Positions 1 to 8,251 of a DNA stretch of 62,662 bases are shown here, piece after piece. The stretch is taken from positions 1-62,662 of the forward strand of contig CAJTVN010000023.1 in the NCBI GenBank assembly GCA_910579685.1, written 5' to 3'. Below the pieces are notes generated by a model, which was given only the letters and a program-made list of their open reading frames with translations, made no database searches and was not told the DNA's origin. The translations under genes were made by a program, and so were the position numbers. This DNA is from an uncultured Lachnospiraceae bacterium (lineage in GTDB: Bacteria > Bacillota > Clostridia > Lachnospirales > Lachnospiraceae). How positions within the stretch are numbered: position 1 is the stretch's first letter; each line of letters starts with the position of its first letter.

Positions 1-39
1 TGGGACATATTTGTCAATATTGGGACAAATATTCAAAAA

Positions 40-80
40 CCAAAGGAGCATTTACAAGATGTGTGTAAATGCTCCTTTGG
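40..80 (-). terminator. Rho-independent terminator of the hicAB locus
   Basis: Perfect 17-bp inverted repeat (40-56 with 64-80) around a 7-nt loop. Read on the minus strand the stem is followed by TTTTTGAAT, so it terminates minus-strand transcription just past the hicB remnant. On the plus strand no T-run follows. Confidence 0.85.
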
Positions 81-103
81 GCCCTATGGGCAGCTCCCCG
101 TAT

Positions 104-505
104 TTACTTTGCTTGTGCCATTGTGAATAAGGTATCTTGTAAAAGCTTAGAGAAATTGATATTATTTTTTTCAGCAAAAGTATTCAGCCATGCAGGAATA
201 GTAAGGTTTTTCCTTACAGCTTTTTCACCATATTTTTCTTCATAAGCATCAATGTCTAATAATAGCATATTTATCATACACCCATTTTCAGCAGTAATTT
301 CTGAATAATCGGAGGCATGTGGAATTTTTTCTCCATCTTCAAGTTCTCCTAATATCCAGCCACTGGCTGCGTCAATCCCCATTTCAATAGCCTATTCCAA
401 ATCTTTTCCCTCTGTTACACAACCGGGTAAATCCGGAAATTCTACCACATATCCACCGCTTTGATCTGTAAAGGGCTTAAATACAGCCGGATAAATTAAT
501 TTCAA
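104..505 (-). pseudogene. hicB: HicB-type antitoxin, split by an in-frame amber codon
   Basis: Read from a TTG at 505, which follows a GGAGGTG ribosome site, the frame encodes the HicB N-terminal partial RNase H-like fold (YPAVFKPFTDQSGGYVVEFP, then DLPGCVTEGKDLE). It hits TAG at 394-392 and continues in the same frame with AIEMGIDAASGWILGELEDG. The C-terminal part, reopening at ATG 382 (92 aa), carries the acidic linker and a ribbon-helix-helix-like tail (NLTIPAWLNTFAEKNNINFS). One G-to-T change (GAG to TAG) would explain the stop. HicB normally neutralises HicA and represses the operon. Here the toxin-binding and DNA-binding halves could only be made together by readthrough or re-initiation. 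It lies directly downstream of hicA. Pseudogene is the default reading; a functional split antitoxin is possible. Confidence 0.82.
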
Positions 506-543
506 TATATTTCACCTCCATTTATATCAAAAGCAGATGGGAC

Positions 544-723
544 TTAAAGCCCCGCTTGTTTCATAATTGATTTCACTGTATCAGGATTCAAATCCCCTCC
601 CTGTTCTGGAATTGTAACTTTTCCAGGCTTAGTCAGGTGTTTGTATTGGTGGTGTGAACCTTTTTGCTTTACTTGATACCATCCGTTTTGTAATATAACG
701 CTTTCAATTTCTCTAAATTTCAT
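544..723 (-). CDS. hicA: HicA family mRNA interferase toxin
   Basis: A 59-aa protein with the compact dsRBD-like HicA fold. It starts MKFREIESVILQNGWY, has the catalytic His in GSHHQYKH (His24/His25), and ends VKSIMKQAGL. This full-length, intact family member is expected to cleave translated mRNA in the cytoplasm. The start at 723 is set by AAGGAGG 6 nt upstream. It is the first gene of a hicA-hicB operon read from a consensus promoter at 777-805. Oddly, the toxin is intact while its antitoxin gene has an internal stop, so the cell must tolerate it through low expression, a split antitoxin or an antitoxin in trans. Confidence 0.88.
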   Translation of the reverse strand: MKFREIESVILQNGWYQVKQKGSHHQYKHLTKPGKVTIPEQGGDLNPDTVKSIMKQAGL

Positions 724-772
724 CCAATACCTCCTTATTTATTCATGGCATCTCTCCTTTCCGTTAATTTTA

Positions 773-1500
773 CTATATTATAATGCGCATTATGCGCATT
801 GTCAACAATTCTATTCCATAAAAAAGATATAAAAGGACATCCACCCCAAGATTTTTGCAGGCATCCCGAGCAAAAGGATAAGTTTCCACTTTTGTTTCTT
901 TGTAATATGAGATTGCCGCTTTCAAATATTTTAAATAAATCAGGTCAATCACCCTGTCTGCCAAAATAAGCAAAGAACCATGCACTTCATCCTGATATAA
1001 TAACTCGCTGCCCTCAAATTTTCCAATTTTCACATAACATCCACCAATAATCTTTTCTGGGTTACGGTAAAAACACAATGCTCCTGCACGTTTGAGCTTT
1101 CCATCTACTACTAAGTCCAGTTTTTCCAGCAATTCGATATTCGCAATATCCAAATCTTCTTTTGTCATTCGCCCGCAGCATCTGTTTTGTACTGCCGCTT
1201 CTATAATGGTATTCTCCGTCACAGTTTACGGGAAACGCCCACGGACTAACGACAATCTCAATATAATCCAGTCCACCTTTAGTAAGCAGATTCACATCCG
1301 CCATAATTCCCAATTTGTTTTGAATTTTATTGGGAATATCCTCTAATAGCTTTTTGGGGTTACGAACTCCAATTACCGTCCCATCATCTCGTGTTTCAAT
1401 ATAAATTTTGCCGCCCTGTGCATTTGCAAATCCGCATATCCATTTAAGATATTCGTCACGCCACGATTCTTTCCATTTCTATATTTTGACTCTCCGTCAT
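773..1500 (-). pseudogene. AlbA_2/Schlafen-type putative ATP-binding regulator, decayed
   Basis: Fragments in different frames match the family of AlbA_2-domain transcriptional regulators (also called RecG-like helicase-related or divergent AAA). From ATG 1500 the frame is lost after MTESQNIE by a one-base insertion near 1476. It resumes with ESWRDEYLKWICGFANAQGG, DDGTVIGVRNPKKLLEDIPN and GLDYIEIVVSPWAFPVNCDG up to YRSGSTKQ. A second lesion or deletion near 1220 joins this to KEDLDIANIELLEKL and DGKLKRAGALCFYRNPEKII, with IGGCYVKIGKF and YQDEVHGSLLILADRVIDL. Homology stops after VETYPFARDA near 860, so the C-terminal half is missing. At least two frameshifts and truncation make it non-functional. 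It belongs to the same AT-rich accessory patch as hicA. Confidence 0.75.
777..805 (-). promoter_or_regulatory. Consensus promoter of hicAB with palindromic operator
   Basis: On the minus strand TTGACA (805-800) and TATAAT (782-777) are separated by exactly 17 nt. The spacer is filled by two copies of the palindrome ATGCGCAT. HicB-type antitoxins repress their own promoter through such inverted repeats, so this is the likely operator. Confidence 0.8.
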
Positions 1501-1695
1501 TTTTTCAACGTAACCATAATGGACTATATTACCCTCGGTGGTCTGCAAATGACCCTGTCCTAACACCAATCTTGAGGCTGCCAATAAGCTGACCGGGGGT
1601 GCTCCAGTATACGCCTGTCACCCAAAGCGTTGCCGACTATACCGGCAACCAGCACACTGCAGCTTATCACAGAATTCATGACCGCTCAATTCCTT
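1501..1695. other. Intergenic stretch between accessory patch and argC
   Basis: No convincing gene. A minus-strand frame runs open into the AlbA_2 ATG (…HLQTTEGNIVHYGYVEKM), which may be the tail of another lost gene. A 39-codon minus-strand frame starting at ATG 1671 also exists, with no family resemblance I recognise. The stretch probably marks the junction between core chromosome and acquired DNA. Confidence 0.4.
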
Positions 1696-2649
1696 CTACA
1701 GGCAAAGCCCCTTGTCCTCCTCACACCCCATCATCAAATTCAGGCATTGGATGGCGGCCCCGGAGGCTCCTTTTCCCAGGTTGTCGAACTGGGCAGAAAG
1801 CACCACTCTCTCCTTATTTCCGGTGACAAAGATCCGCAGACCGTCCCAGCCCGAGCAGGCGTTTCCGGCCAGCATATTTCCGGATTCCGCCTCAGATCCG
1901 AGAGGCATCACTTTTATAAAAAGGCTGTCCTTATAGTATTCGGAAAAGAGAGCGTGAAGCTGCTTAGGATCCGGCGCCTCCTTAAGCAGATCCGTATACA
2001 GAGGAACGGACACCACCATCCCGCTGTAGTATCCGGAGACAATGGGGGAAAACAAGGGCTCTCTCAAAAGTCCCGGGATCTTCTTCATCTCCTTCAAATG
2101 CTTGTGGCCCTGGGAGAGCGCATACTCCCTCGGCGCTTCCAGCTCCGCAGGGCGGCAGTCCGCCTCGTAGGATGCGATCATCTTTTTTCCTCCGCCGCTG
2201 TAGCCGGAAAGCCCGAAGCAGCTCACCGGATAATCCGCCGCAAGCGCTCCCTGCGCCGTTAAGGGATAGACCAGGGAGATAAAGCCCGTGGCATAACAGC
2301 CCGGAACCGCAACCTGGCCTCCCTGCGCAATGGCCTGCCTGTGAGCGGGCGAAAGCTCCGGAAAGCCGTAGGCCCAGCCCTCGCTGGTCCGGTGGGCCGT
2401 GGAAGTGTCAATGATTCGCACCCTGTCGTTTTCCACCAGGGAAACCGATTCCCGGGCCGCCTCGTCCGGGAGGCACAGGAAGGTGATATCGGACTCGTTA
2501 ATCAGCCGTTTCCTCTCCTGCCTGTCCTTGCGAAGAAGCGGATCAATGGACAGAAGATCGATGTCGTCCCTTCCCTCAAACCTCTCGTGAATCCGAAGGC
2601 CCGTGGTTCCCTCGCTTCCGTCAATAAATATTTTTACCCTGTCTTTCAT
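1696..2649 (-). CDS. argC: N-acetyl-gamma-glutamyl-phosphate reductase (short type)
   Basis: A 317-aa cytosolic NADP-dependent enzyme of arginine synthesis that reduces N-acetylglutamyl phosphate to the semialdehyde. The N-terminal nucleotide-binding motif FIDGSEGTTGLRIHER marks the short ArgC type. The catalytic cysteine is Cys118 in VAVPGCYATG, and the substrate-loop motif is GLSGYSGGGKK. Start 2649 is preferred over the longer frame (2691) because GGAGG sits about 10 nt upstream and family members begin at this point. It is transcribed divergently from argG across ArgR-like boxes, which suggests shared arginine repression. No argJ, argB or argD follows, so the rest of the pathway is elsewhere. 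Confidence 0.93.
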   Translation of the reverse strand: MKDRVKIFIDGSEGTTGLRIHERFEGRDDIDLLSIDPLLRKDRQERKRLINESDITFLCLPDEAARESVSLVENDRVRIIDTSTAHRTSEGWAYGFPELSPAHRQAIAQGGQVAVPGCYATGFISLVYPLTAQGALAADYPVSCFGLSGYSGGGKKMIASYEADCRPAELEAPREYALSQGHKHLKEMKKIPGLLREPLFSPIVSGYYSGMVVSVPLYTDLLKEAPDPKQLHALFSEYYKDSLFIKVMPLGSEAESGNMLAGNACSGWDGLRIFVTGNKERVVLSAQFDNLGKGASGAAIQCLNLMMGCEEDKGLCL

Positions 2650-2676
2650 AATTTCTTTTCCTCCTTCTGTCATCGA

Positions 2677-2741
2677 TGTATAATAATACATTATTTATGC
2701 ATAATATTCAATTCATTTTTATTTTTATGCAACTAAATTCA
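2677..2741. promoter_or_regulatory. Putative ArgR operator cluster between argC and argG
   Basis: Several 13-14-nt imperfect palindromes of the ARG-box type (TGnAT-N4-ATnCA) lie in this AT-rich divergent region: TGTATAATAATACA at 2677-2690 fits exactly, TGCATAATATTCA at 2698-2710 has one spacer base fewer, and TGCAACTAAATTCA at 2728-2741 has one half-site mismatch. The position between two arginine genes supports an ArgR/AhrC role. The binding itself is inferred. Confidence 0.55.
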
Positions 2742-2773
2742 TGATAAATTTTTAAATATGCAAAATTTGAGTC

Positions 2774-2802
2774 TTGCATTTCCTCCTCTTTTGTAGTATA
2801 TT
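2774..2802 (+). promoter_or_regulatory. Promoter of argG
   Basis: TTGCAT (2774-2779), 17-nt spacer, TATATT (2797-2802), about 50 nt upstream of the argG start and just downstream of the ArgR-like boxes. Confidence 0.7.
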
Positions 2803-2851
2803 AGGCCTTGTCGAAAAAGTAAACCCTAAAATTTCACTGGAGGCATTTCAT

Positions 2852-4069
2852 ATGAAGGAAAAAGTTGTTTTGGCCTATTCCGGCGGTCTGGACACCACCG
2901 CCATCATTCCCTGGTTAAAGGAAAATTATGATTACGAGGTTATCTGCGTCTGCATCGACTGCGGACAGGAGGAGGAGCTGGACGGCCTGGAAGAGAGAGC
3001 CAAATTCTGCGGCGCCGAAAAATTGTACATTCTGGACGTGGTGGATGAATTCTGCGACGAGTACATAGTTCCCTGTGTTCAGGCACATTCCGTTTACGAA
3101 AATAAATATCTGCTTGGCACCTCCATGGCAAGGCCCCTGATTGCCAAGAAGCTTGTTGAGATTGCAAGAAAGGAGGGAGCCGCCGCCATCTGCCACGGCG
3201 CAACCGGCAAGGGAAATGACCAGATCCGCTTTGAGCTGGGCATCAAGGCTCTGGCTCCCGATCTGAAGATTATAGCTGCATGGAGAAATGAAAAATGGAC
3301 CATGGATTCCCGCCAGTCCGAGATCGAGTACTGCAAGGCGCACGGCATTGACCTGCCCTTCTCGGCAGATTCCAGCTACAGCCGTGACCGGAACCTCTGG
3401 CACATCAGCCATGAGGGCTTAGAGCTTGAGGATCCCGCAAACGAGCCGAATTACGATCATCTTCTTGTTCTCGGAACCACTCCCGAGAAAGCTCCTGATG
3501 AGGGCGAGTATGTGACCCTTACTTTTGAGAATGGGATCCCTGCCTCTGTCAACGGAGAGCAGATGAAGGTTTCCGATATCATCCGCAAGCTGAACAAGTT
3601 AGGCGGAAAGCACGGCATCGGTATCGTGGATATCGTGGAAAACCGCGTGGTTGGCATGAAATCCAGAGGCGTTTACGAGACTCCCGGCGGAACCATCCTC
3701 TACGAGGCACACCAGCAGCTGGAGGAGCTGATTCTGGATCGTGACACCTACGCCCTGAAAAAGGATCTCGGCAGCAAATTCGCCCAGATTGTCTACGAGG
3801 GGAAATGGTTCTCGCCGCTGCGCGAGGCGGTTCAGGCATTCATCGAATCCACCCAGCGCTATGTGACAGGCGAAGTGAAGTTTAAGCTGTACAAGGGAAA
3901 CATCATCAAGGCCGGAACCACCTCTCCCTATTCCCTCTACAATGAGAGCATCGCCTCCTTTACCACAGGAGATCTCTACGATCACCATGATGCGGAGGGC
4001 TTCATCAATCTGTTCGGCCTTTCCACCAAGGTTCGGGCCATGAAAATGCAGGAGCAGGGAGAGCTGTAA
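2852..4069 (+). CDS. argG: Argininosuccinate synthase
   Basis: A 405-aa cytosolic enzyme joining citrulline and aspartate at the cost of ATP in arginine synthesis. The N-terminal PP-loop reads VVLAYSGGLDTTAI. Further family motifs are CHGATGKGNDQIRFE, the aspartate-binding YSRDRNLWHISHEGLELEDP and GIVDIVENRVVGMKSRGVYE. Length is normal. The start at 2852 follows CTGGAGG with good spacing; the upstream in-frame ATG at 2774 lies inside the promoter. argH is not adjacent. Confidence 0.97.
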   Translation: MKEKVVLAYSGGLDTTAIIPWLKENYDYEVICVCIDCGQEEELDGLEERAKFCGAEKLYILDVVDEFCDEYIVPCVQAHSVYENKYLLGTSMARPLIAKKLVEIARKEGAAAICHGATGKGNDQIRFELGIKALAPDLKIIAAWRNEKWTMDSRQSEIEYCKAHGIDLPFSADSSYSRDRNLWHISHEGLELEDPANEPNYDHLLVLGTTPEKAPDEGEYVTLTFENGIPASVNGEQMKVSDIIRKLNKLGGKHGIGIVDIVENRVVGMKSRGVYETPGGTILYEAHQQLEELILDRDTYALKKDLGSKFAQIVYEGKWFSPLREAVQAFIESTQRYVTGEVKFKLYKGNIIKAGTTSPYSLYNESIASFTTGDLYDHHDAEGFINLFGLSTKVRAMKMQEQGEL

Positions 4070-4110
4070 ACGCTTTTTCCTCTTCTTAAAAGGGATTACG
4101 GGGTACACGA

Positions 4111-4404
4111 ATGAATGTTATCACTTTACTTGCAGCATACTTCATCAGTGCGAATCTTATTGGATTTGCACTGATGGGAATCGACAAACGAAGAGCCAGG
4201 AAAAGGGCCTTCCGGATACCGGAAGCAACCCTTTTTCTCATTGCCCTTATCGGCGGAAGTATTGGTTCCATCATTGGGATGTATACGTTCCGCCACAAGA
4301 CAAGGCACTGGTACTTTGTGTACGGAATGCCTTTTATTCTGTTTGTGCAGATTGCTCTGGTTGTTCTGCTTTTAAAAGCGCCCTTTCAGATCTCTATTCT
4401 CTGA
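4111..4404 (+). CDS. DUF1294 family small membrane protein
   Basis: A 97-aa integral membrane protein with three predicted helices (about 4-22, 41-60 and 70-92). It has the DUF1294 signature: a small NLIGFALMGIDKRRARKRAFRIPE loop (given here by its ends, residues 15-38) followed by LIGGSIGSIIGMYTFRHKT. Function is unknown in the family. It sits 41 nt after argG and ends inside a strong terminator, so it may be co-transcribed with argG. Confidence 0.85.
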   Translation: MNVITLLAAYFISANLIGFALMGIDKRRARKRAFRIPEATLFLIALIGGSIGSIIGMYTFRHKTRHWYFVYGMPFILFVQIALVVLLLKAPFQISIL

Positions 4405-4412
4405 AAGGGCGC
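4378..4412. terminator. Bidirectional terminator between DUF1294 and DegV genes
   Basis: A 13-bp perfect stem (GCGCCCTTTCAGA with its complement) overlaps the DUF1294 stop codon. On the minus strand the stem is followed by TTTT, serving the convergent degV-like gene. On the plus strand a second small AAAAGCGCTTTT hairpin follows. Confidence 0.75.
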
Positions 4413-4424
4413 AAAAGCGCTTTT

Positions 4425-5261
4425 CTACAGCGTGACGATCACGCCGCCGTCATTGGCGTACATACTGCTGACGCCTTTTGTATCCATGATCAATACGTCT
4501 CTGCACTGTATTTTCTCAAGTATCATTTTTTTCACGCTCTCGGCTCTCTGCGGACAATTACAGTGCGTGATCATCAGAGTCTTTTCCTGCGGGTTCACCG
4601 CCTCTTTCGCCACTGTCTCCGCCATTTTGGCGAGCGCCTTCTTGATCCCGACGGACTGACCCAGCTGGATAATCTCCCCTTTTGTCGCCCCCATCACCGG
4701 TTTGATGCTGAGGGTTGAGGCCACCAGCGCCTTCACGCCGGAAAGTCTCCCGTTTTTACGCAGAGTCTCCAGATTATCCAGTACAAAGTACGTGTTCATA
4801 TGGTCTCTGAAATCCGAAAGCCTGCCGCATATTTCATCAAAGGCAAGTCCTTGCTCGGACCAGCTGGCCGCAAGCATGGAAAGCTGTGTCTCTCCGCAGC
4901 TGGCGGATTCCGAATCACACACAAAAATATTTTTTTCGCCATACCTCTCATGATACAGCTTTTTGCCCAGCTCCGCACTGTTGTAGCTGCCGCTTAACTT
5001 GGAGGACAGGGTAAAGACAAACACGTTCTCCGCTTCCGTCCGGTAAGCCTCCATAAATTTCTCCGGGGAGGGACAGAAGGATTTCGGACATTTCTGTGAC
5101 ATCGCCACTTTTTTCAGGAAATACGCCTGGTCAAAGTTCTCATCATCCATGATCAGCTCGTCTTCCACCTCAAGCCCCAGGGGCACTCTCTCATAATGCG
5201 GATCCTTCTCATACTCTGCCGGAAACTCACAGCAGCTGTCCGCCACGATCTTATAGCTCAT
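4425..5261 (-). CDS. DegV family fatty-acid-binding protein
   Basis: A 278-aa protein of the DegV/FakB fold, which binds a fatty acid for phosphorylation by FakA. It opens with SYKIVADSCCEFP (in place of the usual DSxxDL), and has the loop FCPSPEKFMEAY, FTLSSKLSGSYNSA and LDNLETLRKNGRLSG. Start 5261 is chosen because TTTGGAGG lies 5 nt upstream; the frame extends upstream to 5288 without a site. No fakA neighbour is present. It is monocistronic between its own promoter (5326-5354) and a terminator. Confidence 0.9.
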   Translation of the reverse strand: MSYKIVADSCCEFPAEYEKDPHYERVPLGLEVEDELIMDDENFDQAYFLKKVAMSQKCPKSFCPSPEKFMEAYRTEAENVFVFTLSSKLSGSYNSAELGKKLYHERYGEKNIFVCDSESASCGETQLSMLAASWSEQGLAFDEICGRLSDFRDHMNTYFVLDNLETLRKNGRLSGVKALVASTLSIKPVMGATKGEIIQLGQSVGIKKALAKMAETVAKEAVNPQEKTLMITHCNCPQRAESVKKMILEKIQCRDVLIMDTKGVSSMYANDGGVIVTL

Positions 5262-5325
5262 AGAAACCTCCAAAACCATTTCATTCATTAGTGAAAAACT
5301 TTTAACATAGTTTTCATTACTACTT

Positions 5326-5354
5326 ATAATAACACACAGAGTATCTTGTGTAAA
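5326..5354 (-). promoter_or_regulatory. Promoter of the DegV-family gene
   Basis: On the minus strand TTTACA (5354-5349), 17-nt spacer, TATTAT (5331-5326). Confidence 0.7.
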
Positions 5355-5508
5355 GACTTTTTACCACATAATCCCTATAGTTATGCCCTCTCTTTTTATC
5401 TTGCATGCATTGGTGAATTATTATAAAATGATACCAGGTTTTTCCGCAGCATGCTTTTGTTTAGGCATGTCTCACAAAACAGTATTTCAGATAAAACGGA
5501 GGATAGAT

Positions 5509-6666
5509 ATGACCACGAATGAAAACGCTCTTATGCTTCACGAAAAATGGAACGGCAAACTGGAAACCGTCTCCAAAACCCCGGTAAAGTCCAGGGAGGA
5601 TCTGGCTCTGGCCTACACGCCCGGCGTGGCGGAGCCCTGTAAGGTCATCGCCAGGGACAAAGAGGCCGCCTACACCTATACCATGAAGGCCAACACGGTG
5701 GCCGTGGTCTCCGACGGCAGCGCCGTCCTCGGGCTTGGAAATATCGGTCCCTACGCCGCCATGCCCGTGATGGAGGGAAAAGCCGTGCTTTTTAAGGAAT
5801 TCGGAGGTGTCAATGCGGTTCCCATCTGTCTGGACACTCAGGATACGGAGGAAATCATCAAGGCCGTCACTTATCTTGCCCCTGGCTTCGGAGGCATCAA
5901 CCTGGAGGATATCAGCGCTCCCAGGTGCTTTGAGATCGAGGAAAGACTGAAAGGGCTTCTCGACATCCCTGTCTTCCATGATGACCAGCACGGCACCGCT
6001 ATCGTGGTTCTCGCAGGCATCATCAACGCCCTGAAAGTGGTCGGCAAGAAAAAGGAGGACTGCAGGGTGGTGGTAAACGGAGCCGGAAGCGCGGGCATCG
6101 CCATCACGAAGCTCTTGCTCTCCTACGGCTTTCCCCATATTATTCTGTGCGACAAGACGGGAATTCTCGCAAAGGGCAGCGAGGGGCTGAACTGGATGCA
6201 GGAAAAAGTGATGGAGGTTACGAACCTGGAGCGCAGGACGGGCTCTCTGGCCGACGCCTTAAAGGGCTCCGACATTTTCGTGGGCGTCTCCGCCCCCGGA
6301 ATCGTGACACCCGAGATGGTTTCTTCCATGAATCCGGACAGCATTCTCTTTGCCATGGCGAACCCGGTTCCGGAAATCATGCCGGACGTGGCAAAGGCGG
6401 CCGGAGCAAGAGTGGTGGGAACCGGAAGGAGCGATTTCCCCAACCAGGTTAACAATGTGGTGGCCTTTCCCGGCATCTTCAAGGGAGCCCTCGAGGGACG
6501 CGCCCGTCAGATTACGGAAAAGATGAAGCTCGCCGCCGCACTGACCATCGCATCCCTGGTACCTGAAGAGGAGCTTTCCGAGGACAATATCATGCCCCAG
6601 GCCTTTGACCCAAGAGTGGCAGACGCAGTGGCCCGTGCCGTAAAAAGCCATATTGCGGATCGATGA
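5509..6666 (+). CDS. NAD(P)-dependent malic enzyme (oxaloacetate-decarboxylating)
   Basis: A 385-aa cytosolic enzyme converting malate to pyruvate and CO2. Motifs are YTPGVAEPC near residue 39, the SDGSAVLGLGNIGPYAAMPV block, the metal and substrate site EDISAPRCFEIEERL, HDDQHGTAIVVLA, and a Rossmann motif VVNGAGSAGIAI. Length matches short bacterial malic enzymes. Start 5509 has ACGGAGGA 5 nt before it; the longer frame to 5383 lacks a ribosome site. Its stop overlaps the start of the next gene by 4 nt (ATGA), so the two are co-translated. Confidence 0.94.
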   Translation: MTTNENALMLHEKWNGKLETVSKTPVKSREDLALAYTPGVAEPCKVIARDKEAAYTYTMKANTVAVVSDGSAVLGLGNIGPYAAMPVMEGKAVLFKEFGGVNAVPICLDTQDTEEIIKAVTYLAPGFGGINLEDISAPRCFEIEERLKGLLDIPVFHDDQHGTAIVVLAGIINALKVVGKKKEDCRVVVNGAGSAGIAITKLLLSYGFPHIILCDKTGILAKGSEGLNWMQEKVMEVTNLERRTGSLADALKGSDIFVGVSAPGIVTPEMVSSMNPDSILFAMANPVPEIMPDVAKAAGARVVGTGRSDFPNQVNNVVAFPGIFKGALEGRARQITEKMKLAAALTIASLVPEEELSEDNIMPQAFDPRVADAVARAVKSHIADR

Positions 6667-7631
6667 ATGAGAAGCCCTACTACAGCCTGGATTCCTATCT
6701 GAAGGAAACCTACGGACAAAAGATCTATAAAGCCGCCCTGAACGCAGGCCTGTCCTGCCCCAACCGGGACGGGACCCTGGACACAAGAGGCTGCATTTTC
6801 TGCAGCAGGGGAGGGAGCGGTGATTTTTCCGTTCCCGTCTCCTCTCCCGAAGATTTTGGCGCAGGCTTTGAGGCGGCCAGGCAGAAGCTTGCCGCAAAAT
6901 ACGGCGGCTCCCGGTTTATCGCCTATTTTCAGGCCTATACCAACACCTACGGGCCGGTTCCCTATCTGGAAGCCGTCTACCGCCGGGCGCTGTCCGATGC
7001 GGATGTTGCCGGAATTTCCATCGCCACCAGGCCGGACTGCCTGCCGCAGGACATACTGCGCCTGCTCGGGGAGCTCAGGGAACAATATCCGGACAAATTT
7101 ATCTGGATTGAGCTGGGGCTGCAGACCATCCGCAGGGAGACTGCGGACCTGATCCGCAGAGGCTACGGCCTTGACTGCTTCGAGAAAGCGCTTTCTCTGC
7201 TGGACGCCCTCTCCATCCCCGTGGTGGTACACCTGATCCTCGGGCTTCCCGGGGAGAGCCCGCAGGATACGCTGGACGCCGTGGATTATCTGAACGCCCT
7301 TCCGGTTTGGGGTGTGAAGCTGCAGCTTCTCCATGTTCTCAGGGGAACGGATCTGGAAAAAATGTACCGGGAGGATCCCCGGCGAACCTGTCCCCTTTCG
7401 GACAAGGAAGCCTATCTCGACCTGCTGATCCGGGCCATCGAGCGTCTGCGCCCTGACATGGTCATTCACCGGGTCACGGGGGACGCCCCGAAGGCCCTGC
7501 TCGTGGCTCCTTCCTGGAGCGCAAATAAGCGGGGCGTATTAAATTCTTTTCACAGGGAAATGAAGCGGCGGCAGGCTTTTCAGGGAAGGCTGTACCAGCC
7601 GCCGCAATGGCAGGGCCGCAGGCCGCAGTAA
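6663..7631 (+). CDS. TIGR01212 family radical SAM protein (YhcC-like)
   Basis: A 322-aa radical SAM protein. The Fe-S cluster cysteines are in CPNRDGTLDTRGCIFCSRGG near residues 31-50. SAM-barrel motifs follow (ATRPDCLP, WIELGLQT, HLILGLPGE), and the family C-terminal region ends around VTGDAPKALLVAPSW. The substrate is not established for the family. It overlaps the malic enzyme stop by 4 nt and has only a weak ribosome site, suggesting translational coupling. Confidence 0.9.
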   Translation: MNEKPYYSLDSYLKETYGQKIYKAALNAGLSCPNRDGTLDTRGCIFCSRGGSGDFSVPVSSPEDFGAGFEAARQKLAAKYGGSRFIAYFQAYTNTYGPVPYLEAVYRRALSDADVAGISIATRPDCLPQDILRLLGELREQYPDKFIWIELGLQTIRRETADLIRRGYGLDCFEKALSLLDALSIPVVVHLILGLPGESPQDTLDAVDYLNALPVWGVKLQLLHVLRGTDLEKMYREDPRRTCPLSDKEAYLDLLIRAIERLRPDMVIHRVTGDAPKALLVAPSWSANKRGVLNSFHREMKRRQAFQGRLYQPPQWQGRRPQ

Positions 7632-7661
7632 AGATCGATTCCAGAAAGGGAGGATGTTTCT

Positions 7662-8174
7662 ATGACTGATACCATGACGTTTCACAAGCTGATTGTATTG
7701 TATATGTTAAGCCGGGTGGATTTTCCTCTGACCAGGAACCAGATCGGCGATTTTCTGACCGAGAGGGAATATACCCAGTATCTCGCCCTTCAGCAGGCAA
7801 TCGGGGAACTGCTGGATGCGGGCTTTGTCGCCGCCGAATCCGCCCGGAACCGGACGCATCTGACCATCACGCCGGAAGGGCGGCAGACTCTCTCCTTTTT
7901 TGGCAATCAGCTTCACTATTCCGTCAGGGAGGACGTTGACAAATACCTTCGGGAGAATCATTTCCGGCTGCGCAACGAGGTTTCCGTCTGGTCCGATTAC
8001 ACGAAGACCGCCTCCGGCGAGTACAGCGCTCATCTGGTGGCAAAGGACAGGGGAAACACCCTGATCGATTTGACGCTCTGCGTCCCCCTGGAAGAAACCG
8101 CCAGCTCCATCTGTGAGAACTGGCAGTCAAAAAATCAGGAAATCTATCAGTATCTGATCTCCGCACTCTTTTAA
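7662..8174 (+). CDS. DUF4364 family winged-helix protein
   Basis: A 170-aa protein typical of Clostridia. The N-terminal winged-helix segment (residues about 5-75: KLIVLYMLSRVDFPLTRNQI, then AIGELLDAGFV and LTITPEGRQTLSFF) suggests DNA or regulatory binding. The C-terminal half is a beta-rich domain. Start follows GGGAGG. It lies 30 nt downstream of the radical SAM gene, forming the end of a three-gene run closed by the terminator at 8199-8237. Confidence 0.85.
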   Translation: MTDTMTFHKLIVLYMLSRVDFPLTRNQIGDFLTEREYTQYLALQQAIGELLDAGFVAAESARNRTHLTITPEGRQTLSFFGNQLHYSVREDVDKYLRENHFRLRNEVSVWSDYTKTASGEYSAHLVAKDRGNTLIDLTLCVPLEETASSICENWQSKNQEIYQYLISALF

Positions 8175-8198
8175 TATCGTTTTCCCACAGAACGGTAC

Positions 8199-8237
8199 AA
8201 ATATGCCGGGGCGGCGCAAGGCCGCCCCGGCATATTT
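8199..8237. terminator. Strong convergent terminator
   Basis: A 17-bp perfect stem (8199-8215 with 8221-8237) and 5-nt loop between the converging DUF4364 and DUF5722 genes. A GC-rich core with A- and T-flanked arm ends suits termination in both directions. Confidence 0.8.
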
Positions 8238-8251
8238 GCAGTGCGTTTCTT

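Noticed and set aside
6507..7469. 320-codon minus-strand frame
   Set aside because: Antisense of the malic enzyme and radical SAM genes, with no recognisable motif.
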